This document shows positions 36,300 to 47,760 of a DNA stretch of 64,000 bases, piece after piece. The notes below the pieces were generated by a model. The model did no database searches. It saw nothing but the letters and a program-made list of their open reading frames with translations, and was not told the origin of the DNA. Source of the DNA: Cherax quadricarinatus (taxonomy: Eukaryota > Arthropoda > Malacostraca > Decapoda > Parastacidae); contig NC_091300.1 in assembly GCF_038502225.1 (NCBI RefSeq), positions 46,755,954 through 46,819,953 on the forward strand, given 5' to 3'. The number at the start of each line of letters is the position of its first letter. The first letter of the stretch is position 1. Position numbers and translations under genes: made by a program.

Positions 36300-39200
36300 T
36301 GAGTGTGACTCTGAAGGTGGCACTAATGACAGTGGTTGATGGAGTGGTAACAGTGTGACACTCAAGGTGGCACTAATGACAGTGGTTGATGGAGTGGTAA
36401 CAGTGTGACACTCAAGGTGGCACTAATGACAGTGGTTGATGGAGTGGTAACAGTGTGACACTCAAGGTGGCACTAATGACAGTGGTTGATGGAGTGGTAA
36501 CAGTGTGATACTCAAGGTGGCACTAATGACAGTGGTTGATGGAGTGGTAACAGTGTGACACTCAAGGTGGCACTAATGACAGGGTTGATGGAGTGGTAAC
36601 AGTGTGACACTCAAGGTGGCACTAATGACAGGGTTGATGGAGTGGTAACAGTGTGACACTCAAGGTGGCACTAATGACAGTGGTTGATGGAGTGGTAACA
36701 GTGTGACTCTGAAGGTGGCACTAATGACAGTGGTTGATGGAGTGGTAACAGTGTGACTCTGAAGGTGGCACTAATGACAGTGGTTGATGGAGAGGTAACA
36801 GTGTGACTCTGAAGGTGGCACTAATGACAGTGGTTGATGGAGTGGTAACAGTGTGACGCTCAAGGTGGCACTAATGACAGTGGTTGATGGAGTGGTAACA
36901 GTGTGACGCTCAAGGTGGCACTAATGACAGTGGTTGATGGAGTGGTAACAGTGTGAAACTCAAGGTGGCACTAATGACAGTGGTTGATGGAGTGGTAACA
37001 GTGTGACGCTCAAGGTGGCACTAATGACAGTGGTTGATGGAGTGGTAACAGTGTGACACTCAAGGTGGCACTAATGACAGTGGTTGATGGAGTGGTAACA
37101 GTGTGACACTCAAGGTGGCACTAATGACAGTGGTTGATGGAGTGGTAACAGTGTGACACTCAAGGTGGCACTAATGACAGTGGTTGATGGAGTGGTAACA
37201 GTGTGATACTCAAGGTGGCACTAATGACAGTGGTTGATGGAGTGGTAACAGTGTGACGCTCAAGGTGGCACTAATGACAGTGGTTGATGGAGTGGTAACA
37301 GTGTGATACTCAAGGTGGCACTAATGACAGTGGTTGATGGAGTGGTAACAGTGTGACGCTCAAGGTGGCACTAATGACAGTGGTTGATGGAGTGGTAACA
37401 GTGTGACACTCAAGGTGGCACTAATGACAGTGGTTGATGGAGTGGTAACAGTGTGATACTCAAGGTGGCACTAATGACAGTGGTTGATGGAGTGGTAACA
37501 GTGTGACGCTCAAGGTGGCACTAATGACAGTGGTTGATGGAGTGGTAACAGTGTGACACTCAAGGTGGCACTAATGACAGTGGTTGATGGAGTGGTAACA
37601 GTGTGACACTCAAGGTGGCACTAATGACAGTGGTTGATGGAGTGGTAACAGTGTGATACTCAAGGTGGCACTAATGACAGTGGTTGATGGAGTGGTAACA
37701 GTGTGACGCTCAAGGTGGCACTAATGACAGTGGTTGATGGAGTGGTAACAGTGTGACACTCAAGGTGGCACTAATGACAGTGGTTGATGGAGTGGTAACA
37801 GTGTGACACTCAAGGTGGCACTAATGACAGTGGTTGATGGAGTGGTAACAGTGTGATACTCAAGGTGGCACTAATGACAGTGGTTGATGGAGTGGTTACA
37901 GTGTGACGCTCAAGGTGGCACTAATGACAGTGGTTGATGGAGTGGTAACAGTGTGACACTCAAGGTGGCACTAATGACAGTGGTTGATGGAGTGGTAACA
38001 GTGTGACACTCAAGGTGGCACTAATGACAGTGGTTGATGGAGTGGTAACAGTGTGACGCTCAAGGTGGCACTAATGACAGTGGTTGATGGAGTGGTAACA
38101 GTGTGACACTCAAGGTGGCACTAATGACAGTGGTTGATGGAGTGGTAACAGTGTGACGCTCAAGGTGGCACTAATGACAGTGGTTGATGGAGTGGTAACA
38201 GTGTGACACTCAAGGTGGCACTAATGACAGTGGTTGATGGAGTGGTAACAGTGTGACGCTCAAGGTGGCACTAATAACAGTGGTTGATGGAGTGGTAACA
38301 GTGTGACGCTCAAGGTGGCACTAAAAACAGTGGTTGATGGAGTGGTAACAGTGTGACGCTCAAGGTGACACTAATGACAGTGGTTGATGGAGTGGTAACA
38401 GTGTGACACTCAAGGTGGCACTAATAACAGTGGTTGATGGAGTGGTAACAGTGTGACTCTGAAGGTGGCACTAATGACAGTGGTTGATGGAGTGGTAACA
38501 GTGTGACTCTGAAGGTGGCACTAATGACAGTGGTTGATGGAGAGGTAACAGTGTGACGCTCAAGGTGGCACTAATGACAGTGGTTGATGGAGTGGTAACA
38601 GTGTGACGCTCAAGGTGGCACTAATAACAGTGGTTGATGGAGTGGTAACAGTGTGACGCTCAAGGTGGCACTAATGACAGTGGTTGATGGAGTGGTAACA
38701 GTGTGACGCTCAAGGTGGCACTAATGACAGTGGTTGATGGAGTGGTAACAGTGTGACGCTCAAGGTGGCACTAATGACAGTGGTTGATGGAGTGGTAACA
38801 GTGTGACGCTCAAGGTGGCACTAATGACAGTGGTTGATGGAGTGGTAACAGTGTGACGCTCAAGGTGGCACTAATGACAGTGGTTGATGGAGTGGTAACA
38901 GTGTGACGCTCAAGGTGGCACTAATGACAGTGGTTGATGGAGTGGTAACAGTGTGACACTCAAGGTGGCATTAATGACAGTGGTTGATGGAGTGGTAACA
39001 GTGTGACACTCAAGGTGGCACTAATGACAGTAGGTGATGAAGTGGTAACATGTGACACTAAGGTGGCACTAATGACAGTAGGTGATGGAGTGGTAACATG
39101 TGACACTAAGGTGGCACTAATGACAGTAGGTGATGGAGTGGTAACATGTGACACTAAGGTGGCACTAACGACAGTGGTTGATGGAGTGGTAACAGTGTGA

Positions 39201-39330
39201 CACTCAAGGTGGCACTAATGACAGAGGTTGATGGAGTGGTAACAGTGTGACGCTCAAGGTGGCACTAATGACAGTGGCTGATAGAGTGGTAACAGTGTGA
39301 CACTCAAGGTGGCACTAATGACAGTGGCAC
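36300..39330 (+). repeat. 3-kb minisatellite of a 50-bp unit
   Basis: About 60 copies of a unit containing caaggtggcactaatgacag and tggttgatggagtggtaaca. Variants at one site (gacgct, gacact, gatact, gactct) follow a four-unit order gacgct-gacact-gacact-gatact over much of 37250-37900, a 200-bp higher-order repeat. Four units at 39030-39170 are shortened to 47 bp (gtaggtgatggagtggtaac). The array ends near 39330 in a crustacean-type repeat. Confidence 0.95.
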
Positions 39331-39429
39331 TTCCCTCCCCTGCGGTGCTGCTTGACCCTTTTGGGTTTGGTGTTTAACTTAATTATTTGCCTTACTACAC
39401 ATAGATATCTCCCAACCTCTTCAACTGAA

Positions 39430-39720
39430 CACAAATCCAGTCCTGTGGCCTGGTAAGCAACGCTCTACCTTCACTCACTGAGTGTCCGGGGTTCGATCCC
39501 CGGCAAGAGTGAAAACATTGGGCTGTTTCTTTACACCTGTTGTCCCTGTTCACCTAGCAAGCATGTACCTGGATGCTAGTCGACTGGTGTTCGCATCCTG
39601 GGGACAAGATTGAGGACTCCAGTGGAAATAAGATGACACACTATGTTAGGTTATCCTGGGTGGCTAACCTCTGATGTTAAAAATCCGAGCAAACGATGGT
39701 TAGAAGACCTTGAAGGTGAC
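39430..39720 (+). mobile_element. tRNA-derived SINE
   Basis: An A-box-like tggcctggtaagcaacgctc and a B-box ggttcgatccccggc are spaced as in a tRNA promoter. A body follows (cattgggctgtttctttaca, cctggggacaagattgagga, cctgggtggctaacctctga). I recognise this body as common in decapod genomes. Left of it, 39330-39430 holds a related repeat end (ctgcggtgctgcttgaccc). No clear TSD seen. Confidence 0.7.
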
Positions 39721-39965
39721 CCAGCATGACGTTTTGCTGCACCCGCTTCTTATTACCAGCTTTGCTTAAATGAACTAACTACCTCCTCAGCACCAGACAT
39801 CTCTTATTTCACTTCACTAGAAATGTGGCAAAACTATATATTACGTAGGTTACTGCTTTGTTGTGGTAAATTTATCTGTAGTTTGGAAATAAAAAATAAG
39901 GTGTTCGTTACATGGAAAAGAGCTACACAAATGTTAAATATTATTGGCATTTTGATGACGCTTTT

Positions 39966-40022
39966 CATGAGTGGCGTCACAGCGTCACGGCGTCACAGCG
40001 TCACGGCGTCACAGCGTCACTA
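39966..40022 (+). repeat. Short tandem repeat, gcgtcac(a/g)
   Basis: gcgtcacagcgtcacggcgt repeats for about 55 bp with an 8-bp period alternating a and g. Confidence 0.8.
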
Positions 40023-40204
40023 AAGGTTAGGTTAGGTGAGGTTTGTCAGGAAACAGGACATGTGTTTCCTGATGCGGGTCTTAATTATATGATAACCCCA
40101 CAGCCGGAGCTTTTGGCCATCTGACCGAGACCTTCCACTGGCTTACCAGTCCACCCCTTTAAAAAAAAGTTATAATAATAACCGTTTTATAGATATTGCT
40201 GAAT

Positions 40205-40550
40205 AATTAAGACACTTATGCAACACATGGGAAACTTTATTGAAGAAACGTTTCGCCGCACAGTGGCCTCATCAGTCCAATACAAAATAGAAATGGGTAA
40301 GGAGAGGAGGAGATTGAGGTAATCAGTCCCTCAACCAGGAATCGATGTGTTCAGGCCATCACTCTTGTAAGAAGTACAGCACAGGGCCAGAGAGGTGGCT
40401 TATATACTGCAGTCAGGTGAGTCGAAGCAGGAGGAGGTGGGATCACAGTGGGTCTTCCACTAGTGTAAGTAGGTCGTCGTCCGAAGGTTGGACAAGCGTT
40501 GAGGAAGTCTATATACCAAGATCCCATGATGTTGTAGTGTCAGTCAGACA
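40205..40550 (-). mobile_element. Solitary diverged alpha unit
   Basis: One ~345-bp alpha unit at roughly 85% visual similarity to the array units, with TATA-like ttatatactgcag, ribozyme and gttgtagtgtc end. It has no tail and no obvious TSD. It shows that alpha units exist outside the array. Confidence 0.8.
40238..40282 (-). ncRNA. Hammerhead-like ribozyme, diverged alpha copy
   Basis: Core CUGAUGA is kept. The extra base before stem II is G instead of A, and stem II has one A-C mismatch (GCCAC/GCGGC). Stem I UAUUG+GA / UC+CAAUA and GAAACGUU are intact. Confidence 0.55.
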
Positions 40551-40559
40551 CTGTAAAAA

Positions 40560-41394
40560 TTTACTTGTGTAAATAAAATAATTATTTCAAATTCTGCAAG
40601 TTCTAGGCCTAACTAAGGAGTACCCATTTCACCCGACTGATAAGGCATCATAAAAACTCATATCGTTGGATAGCAGCTACAGTGTTGTAAGAACTCTTAT
40701 GAGTTGTGACTAGTGATATACTGAGTGAAACACTGGAAATAGTTTTCAGTTTGACTGGCCCTCATAGACCTCCGTTACTCCTCATCAACTGCCCTTTTTG
40801 CTTGCATTGTAACTCAGCCATTTGCCCCTATCAACTTATATTGTAGAGGCGAATTTTGTTAGTCCACATAGGTACTTGAGTGCCCATTGTCAGTTTCAAG
40901 GTGCCACAGATGCTATTACACTGTCCTGAAGACACTGTATTAATTATTGTCCGCCTCTATTATTTTAACGCTATTTAAACACACCTAGTGTATGAATGCT
41001 AACTAGCACTGATTTACTGTATGAGTGATAATTTTGTAAATAACTGTGTGATGAAACCTAGCATAGCCAGTGTGCAAACAAGGACCTTGTTTTTGATCTA
41101 CATTAAGGTGAATTTTACAACTCAGAGTTACTTGTGCCTCTGAATTCTGCTCATCGCCTTTACCAGCCTGCGGAGTAAAGGTGAATCTGCAGTCGTACGT
41201 GAGCTGGTGACCCAGACCTGACTCAAACCTGCCACACTAATCCAACCTGACAGTCAATTTGTACAAAACAGTGCTATTTCTCTAACTGAGGAAGGTGTAT
41301 TTTTATTCTTCTAGGTATTGAGTGCTTCTTAGATGAATGGCTGCCAGATAGTGCTTTTTAAGTGTGACAGGCCGGAGGTTCATCTATAAACAAC
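40560..41394. other. Non-coding, nothing recognised
   Basis: No long open frame, repeat array or known motif was seen in this AT-rich stretch. Confidence 0.5.
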
Positions 41395-41830
41395 AGTAAT
41401 TTTTTTTCAAAAAACTGACAGTATCCCGCCCAGGCAGGGTGACCCAAAAGAAAAACCGAAAGTTTCGTTTTTAAAATTTAGTAACGTATACAGGAGAAGA
41501 GGTTACTAGCCTCTTGCTCCCGGTATTTTAGTCTCTTATTACACGCATGGCTTACAGAGGAAGAATTCTGTGCCACTTCCTCATGGAGATAAGAGGAAAT
41601 AAACAAGAACAAGAACTAGCAAGAAAATAGATGAAAACCCAGAGGAGTGTGTATACATATATGCTTGTACATGCATGTGTAGCGTGACCTAAGTGTAAGT
41701 AGAAGTAGCAAGACGTACTCTGAAAACTTGTATGTTCACGAGACAGAAGAAGGACACCAGCAATCATACCGTCATGTAAAACAATCACAAGCTTCTGTTT
41801 TACAGTCACTTGGCAGGACAGTAGTACCTC
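41395..41830. repeat. Dispersed decapod-type repeat
   Basis: actgacagtatcccgcccag, aggcagggtgacccaaaag and ggttactagcctcttgctcc match repeats I associate with decapod genomes, with a scrap also at 30423. It is probably non-autonomous; class unknown. The minus-strand frame through it (85 codons) is unlikely to be a gene. Confidence 0.5.
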
Positions 41831-41949
41831 CCTAAGTGGTCTACCAACCTACTACCTAGAATAGTAAGTTTGTGCTGATACATTTGTGCACCGAAAGTTC
41901 GTCTGTCATTCCAACGCACATGTGCAAGAAGTTTTAAGTGCTACAGGTT

Positions 41950-43020
41950 TGGAGTAACGATTTGCATGAGTATTGTAGTGCTTGGTGTCTCCAGAGAAGT
42001 CTGGCTCAGTGAATGACCTGAGAAAGACTCTATATGACCTGCGTGCCACTTTCACCCATATTGCCTATGTCAAGAGAAATGATTTTGCCTTCTTCAGCCC
42101 CCCGTATGAAATAATTGTGGGTTTTGCTGATCCAAGTGAAACAGACTGACTCTCCCACTTCAAGCAGTGGGAAACTAGAAGTGACTTATGGAAGTGAATG
42201 GTGTTAACGAACTAGATGATGGTGAAGGCGGATTTGAATGTAATAGAGGTAAGGAAGCTTTAAAATAAAAGAGGTTTCCGAAGGAAGCTTGCCACAAGAA
42301 ATAAAGAGGCCGACAACAACCCTCGCAAAACTGTTAGGCTTGATTTCCCTACCAACAATAAGCATGACGTCAAGTTTACATGGTTTTAAGAAGCTACATT
42401 AGACAACCCGGAGAAAAAGATTAAGCTTCGTCATGATGAAGACAACTACATCTTTGTCACTAATAATCAAACATTCAACATTCAACATAGCTTTGTATAG
42501 ACCACTTCATTGTCTATACTACAAGTGTCAGAACTCGGGTCACATTGCTTGGATATGCCCAGAGCAGTCACACTGGTTTGGAGTGTGTGCCAAGGCCCAT
42601 CTTCCTCAACAGTGTTATGACAAGCTCAAAAGAAACAACAGATTGTTGCAGTAAAATGCTGCTCATGCTGACTGCAGCATGAGGGTTGCCTACATCATAG
42701 CCAGCTGTAGGGCTTTCACCTCACCCTGCACCTCCCATGATGAGGCAGAAGGCCTACCAGATACCTCGTGTCCGAATACTCGCTCATGCCTAATTTCAAA
42801 CAATGTTGTTGAGCAAGTAACCGGAGGACTACATCATCAGAGCTCTATTACATCTGCTATAAACACTAATGATCGTGCTGGTGTTGACACCACCAGCCTA
42901 GCTGAGTTAGCAGTTAGTGAGCCACGGGTTCAACTGACCGGGGCTTCATGCCTCCAGGAGAGACAAGTCTTACACTGGTGGTATATAACCTGCAATTGCG
43001 TATATCAGTACTGGAAAGGA
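41950..43020 (+). pseudogene. LINE ORF1 (gag-like) remnant with CCHC zinc knuckle
   Basis: The best part, 42433-42654, encodes HCLYYKCQNSGHIAWICPE, a C-x2-C-x4-H-x4-C knuckle, followed by a second Cys/His cluster (HWFGVCAKAHLPQQC). This pairing is typical of ORF1 in Jockey/I-type LINEs. Upstream sequence is full of stops. A Ser/Thr-rich C-terminal frame (42679-43032) follows. With the endonuclease at 43600 and RNase H at 45200 it outlines one decayed I-type LINE. Confidence 0.65.
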
Positions 43021-43594
43021 AACAGTTGTTAGTTAAACAACAATTGAGCAGCTTAAGGAAAAATGTATAGTGTGTGCCAATGAATACACCAATAATAAGA
43101 CCGTCATCCACTCTGAAAATGAGTGTGAGGATGACGAACAAGTTGATGAGTGTAATGGTGAGTCCTTAATATTGATAATGACGAATGCAATAGATGTGTC
43201 GATAATTATAGTGAACATCATGCCGAGGGCAGCGGTGTCTATGGTGATAGTAATAGTGATGAGTGTAATGTAAGTGGTGGTGGTGCCTAGTGCGGTGATG
43301 ATAACCAGGTTGACGTTAATATTGAATGGTGGTGATAAATGTAGTGAATATAATGAGGGTAGTGGTATCGGTGATGATAGTTATAGTGATAATTGTAATG
43401 ATAACGGAGGAGGGAATGTGAGAGGTAGTGCCATCTGCCGAACATTCACAAACAAACAGTGCCGTGCTCTTTGTAAACAAAGACTCCCACGAGGCCTCAG
43501 TACTGGAAGTGCACTTAAAAAACTCATGGATAACGTGTGCTGTTAATATGATTTTTTTTCATTATGCTGATAAACTAAGCACTATCTCAGGTCA
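43021..43594 (+). other. Linker with gatgat/agtgat-type low complexity
   Basis: Repeated gatgagtgtaatgg-like and tagtgat words encode Asn/Asp/Gly-rich short frames. It may be the degraded 3' part of ORF1 or the inter-ORF region of the LINE. Nothing else recognised. Confidence 0.4.
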
Positions 43595-44290
43595 TCTAAA
43601 TTGGGGCAAAACTCGTATAAACTTTCTATTTTAAGTTGGAATATTGCATCACTTAAAAAAAGATTTCCTGACCTTCACCATAAAGTAACTACTGAACTTA
43701 TTGATGTTGTGTGTTTACAAGAGCGCAGAGTCCTGAAAAATCCCCTAAATTGCCCTCATTTATTACAAAGAACCTCAAATCTACTAACTCTCGTATTCTG
43801 TATATTAAAAAATCACTTCTCCACCAACTTCTTGCAAATAAGAAAACGGAGGAACTTCAATACCATAGCGTGAGAATTTATATTGGGAACTCTGCTCTCA
43901 ACATATGTAACTTGTATGTTCCTGCTGATAAGTTTAATTATTTGGAGTTTCCAACTTGTGCTCAGTCTAAACCCACTCTTTGTATTGGTGATTATAATGC
44001 AAGACACAAAATCATTGGAAACTCACAATTCGGTAATCGTAATGGTAATCAACTGTTGTCACTCATAATTAAACAGTCATGTAGGTGACCTTGAACTCAC
44101 ACATATCTATGGAGGTGTTCTTGATCTGTGTCTTGGCATTAACATTACTTTTGCCAGCTGCGAATCTTCCATTGTAACAGATATATCATCAGCTCATTTC
44201 CCAAGATTAACCACTCTAGATATTGGTAACACTGTCCTCCCTGGTGGGATATTGCAACAGAAACGCTCTCATGTTCTTCCTGATCAGCAC
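43595..44290 (+). pseudogene. LINE EEP endonuclease remnant
   Basis: It encodes LSILSWNIASLKKRFPDLH (N of the active site), VVCLQE (catalytic Glu), CIGDYNARH (Asp/Asn pair) and HIYGGVLDLCLG followed by SSAHFPRL, where the usual SDH is SAH. Frameshifts separate the blocks. It is followed by an antisense insertion instead of the RT. Confidence 0.7.
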
Positions 44291-44961
44291 GATGACTTTT
44301 TCACACATGTTATAAAGTGGGCAGCCATGTCAACATCACTGAAGGTGATTTTCAACATGGATGAGGCAGTAGGGATTTTGGTGATGCGCCCAACTTTAGC
44401 CAAGAAGTTTTGGTCTTCAGCTGAAGTCTTGAGGTCTTCGAGAGGTTGAGACGTAAGAAGCCTGTCGAGATTTCTTAGAAAGATAGTCCTCTTGGCCCTG
44501 AGAGCCGGAGAGGACATGACGGTGAATCCTCGATCAGTGAGAGTGGTGGTGGCGGCGGTAGTGAGTAATTTTTCAGCATCAACATCATCGTTGCACACGA
44601 CAATGAAGGCCTCTTGGAGAGTCAAGATGGTGTTAAACTTCACCTGCAAGCTGCCCCTTACGGCAGCTGCAAATGCAAGTTTGGAAGAGTCGTTTACAGT
44701 TCCACTGCAGGGTTTAATCTTAACACGATTGGAGTAACCTATGGTGAAAAGATCCAACGAGGATCGTAGGGAGACGATGTGTGTTGTCCCTCGACAGAGA
44801 GGCGCAGTTCGGCAGATCCAGTTGCATAATGGGTCTCGACGAGAATATGTAACCAAATACAGATATCTAGACTTTGAGGTCACATTCCTTTTACCTGTCG
44901 TAACGAGACTTTGTCGCCAATACAAAGAAAGGCTGAGGTCAATATCTTCAGGCAAGCCCAT
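44284..44961 (-). pseudogene. LINE ORF1 (gag-like, RRM-like) fragment in antisense
   Basis: The 225-codon minus frame encodes TILTLQEAFIVVCNDDVDAE, LTDRGFTVMSSPALRAKRT and LEDLKTSAEDQN. It has a beta-alpha-beta pattern resembling the N-terminal domain of decapod LINE ORF1 proteins. It lies where the RT of the surrounding plus-strand LINE should be. There is no zinc knuckle and no obvious start, so it is a fragment. Confidence 0.5.
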
Positions 44962-45189
44962 TCAAACCCCTGCACAGAAGCCCTCCAAACTTTCCTCAGC
45001 ACTGGCGAACATCCCTCTGGATGGATAAAAAAAAACTTGGAACTAACCTCCGTATGAACCAGCTACATGACACTTCCCCGCTCCATGGGATGTTACCCTA
45101 TTTCAAACTATCATCCCTCTTAAATCATAACCAAAGCTTCACCTTGAAGCCAAACAGGATACCTCAAAATGTATTGATAACTTAGTCAC

Positions 45190-46010
45190 ACTGCAAACTC
45201 TTTCACATATTATTTATGTTGATGGTTTTGTTCACCAATCCACGGGTGCAGCTGGTAGTGCTGCTGTTGTCATACAGAGTGATGGCTCATAAAGAAATTG
45301 GAGCACGCATCTATAACTGGGCCGTTACTCCTGGCACTCAAATGCGTCCATGTATCGAACGTTGACACTAATTGTAACTGATTCTCTATCATCTATAAAT
45401 GCTCTCAGCTCATTAAGTATAAATTGTGACATGCTTGTGTCAGAAGCCAGACACAGGTTTGGTAGGATTGTGGAAAGCGGAGTCAGAGTGCACCTTCTGT
45501 GGATTCCATCTCACATTGGTTTTCAGATACATGATAGAACTGATGAATTGGCTAAGTTATATATATGCTTTCAAAGAGAGAGTAGATTATAATCTTTGCT
45601 TGTCAGTTACCAGTTTGAGAACAGTAATACAAGAAGAACTTCAACTGAACTTTATTGACTTAAGGCTGAATGAGACCGACACCAGTCAGTCCATCTATCA
45701 TCATTCTATCATGTAGGAGGAGCCACATGTCTATGGTGCATCCAACAAAATAAGCAGACTCTTGGATGTCAGTACCGCCCGGCTCCGGCTGGGTTACAAG
45801 TATCTTTGGTAGGTTAAATCACCACCACCAGATGTAGACCAAACGAAATGTAAACTTTGCCAGGTGGACTATTGTCACATCTTGAGTCATTATGTACTAG
45901 AATGCGACAAAATTAATAATTCAGAGACAACTCACTCAGAAATGTTCAAGATATGTCAAAGTATTTTACAGAGAGTGGTATATTACAAGCCATTCTGGAA
46001 AATTACCCTG
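45190..46010 (+). pseudogene. LINE RNase H domain and Cys/His C-terminus, broken
   Basis: IIYVDGFVHQSTGAAGSAAV (first catalytic Asp), IVTDSLSSINAL (Asp) and LLWIPSHIGFQIHDRTDELA (His and final Asp) are the RNase H signature blocks, in order but in different frames. Downstream, CKLCQVDYCHILSHYVLECD is the C-x2-C...H...C terminus seen in I-type LINE ORF2. RNase H places this LINE outside CR1. The RT between 44290 and 45190 is missing. Confidence 0.75.
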
Positions 46011-46039
46011 ACTTTGTTCACAGTAAATAAGCATTACCA

Positions 46040-46130
46040 CTGTGTGTACTCACCTGTTTGTGGTTGCAGGGGTCGAGTCATAGCTCCTGGCTCCTGGCGT
46101 GTGTGTGTGTGTTTGTGTGTAACCCTGCTA
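46040..46130 (+). repeat. Crustacean-type dispersed repeat scrap plus (GT)n
   Basis: ctgtttgtggttgcaggggt and cgagtcatagctcctggc resemble a repeat common in decapod genomes. A gtgtgtgtgtgtgtttgtgtg run follows. Confidence 0.5.
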
Positions 46131-46384
46131 ATATTTGCATTAATAACTCATTACAATTGTGATCAGGCATAGACGTGTGGATGGTTCATCACCTCAGTAA
46201 CTTGTTCAGCTATTAAAACTTTGTGGTCTAGTCCCTGGACCCATTATGTACCCCTGTAATCTTTTTGACTACCGCCCACAGGATGGGTTTATGGTGCATA
46301 CACTAACCTCATATACTTCATGTACACAATACAGTATGTGAATACACTTATTTACAATCTGTTCTATAAAACCGTTCATCTAGT

Positions 46385-47760
46385 TGTGATTCTGAGGTTC
46401 TAGATCTGATTCTGCGGTTCTAGTTCTAATTCAGAGGGCCTAGCTCTGATTCTGGGATCCTAGTTCTGATTCTGGGGTAATGGTTCTGATTCTGGAGTCA
46501 TGCTTTCGATTCTGGGGTTCTAGTTCTGATTCTGGAGTTCTGATGATAGAATTCTATTCCTGATTCTGGGGTTCTTCTGATTCTGGTGTTCTAGTTCTAA
46601 TTCTGGGGTTCAGGTTCTTATATTGGGATTCTAGTTCTGATTCTGTGGTTCTAGTTCTGATTAGAGTTCTTAGATCCGATTCTGAAACTCTAGTTATGAT
46701 TCTGGGGTTCTAGTTCTGATTCTGGAATTCTAGCTCTGATTCAGGGATTCTAGTTCTGATTCTGGGGTTATAGTTCTGATTCTGGGGCTCTAGTTCAGAT
46801 TCTGGAGTTTTAGTTCAGTTCTGGGTTTCTGAACCTTAGTTCTAGTTTAGATTCAGGAGTTCTAGTTTTGATTAGGGGGTCTTAGTTCCGATTCTGGCTC
46901 TCTAGTTTTGATTATTAATGTCCATAGTTATGATTCTGAGGTTCTAGTTCTGATTCTGGGGTTCTAGTTCTAATTCAGGGATTCTAATTCTGATTCTAGG
47001 ATTCCAGTTCTGATTCTGGGGTTCTAGTTCAGATTCTGGAGTTCTAGTTCTGATTTTGAAGTTTTTATTCTGATTTTAGGGTTCTAGTTTTGATTCTCGG
47101 GTTTTAGTCCTGATTTTGTTGTAGTTATGATTCTAGGGTTCTAGTTCTGATTCTGGGGTTTCGGTTCTGACTCTGGGGTTTTACTTCAGATTCTGGGGTT
47201 TTAGTTCTGCTTCTGGGGATCTAATTCTGATTCCGGGGTTCTAATTCAGATTCTGGGGTTCTAGTTCTGATTTTTTGTTTTTATTCTGATTCTGGGGTCC
47301 TATTTCTGAATTTGGAGATTTAGTTCTGTTTCTGGTGTTCTGGGTTCCTAGTTCTGATTCTGGGGTTCTAATTCTGGGATTCTAGTTTAGATTCTGAGGT
47401 TCTAGTTCTGATACTGAGGTAATAGTTCTGATTATGAGTCCCTAATTTTGATTCTCGAGTTGTAGTTTTGATTTCGAGGTTTCTAGTCTGAGTTTGGGGT
47501 TCTGGTTTTGATTATATGGTTCTAGTTCTGATTCTGGAGTTCTAGCTCTGATTCTGTGGCTCTAGGTCTGGAGTCCTAGTTCTGGTGTTCTAGTTTTGAT
47601 TCTGGAATTCTAATGTTGATTCTGGGGTTATAGTTCCGATTCTGGGGTTCTAGCTCTGATTCTGGGGCCCTAGTGTTGATTCTGAGGTTCATGTTCTGAT
47701 TCTGGGGTTTTAGTTCTGATTCTGGGGTTCTAGTTCTGATTCTGAGATTCTGGTTCGTAT
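46385..47760 (+). repeat. 1.4-kb minisatellite of a 20-bp unit, array 1
   Basis: The unit gattctggggttctagttct is repeated about 68 times with heavy substitution and small indels. Its divergence is much higher than in the 12-bp or 50-bp arrays, so it is older or less homogenised. The same unit in the same orientation forms array 2 at 58600-60225. Confidence 0.92.

Noticed and set aside
31177..39330. CRISPR-like direct repeats
   Set aside because: Units are contiguous with no unique spacers, in a eukaryotic context without cas genes.
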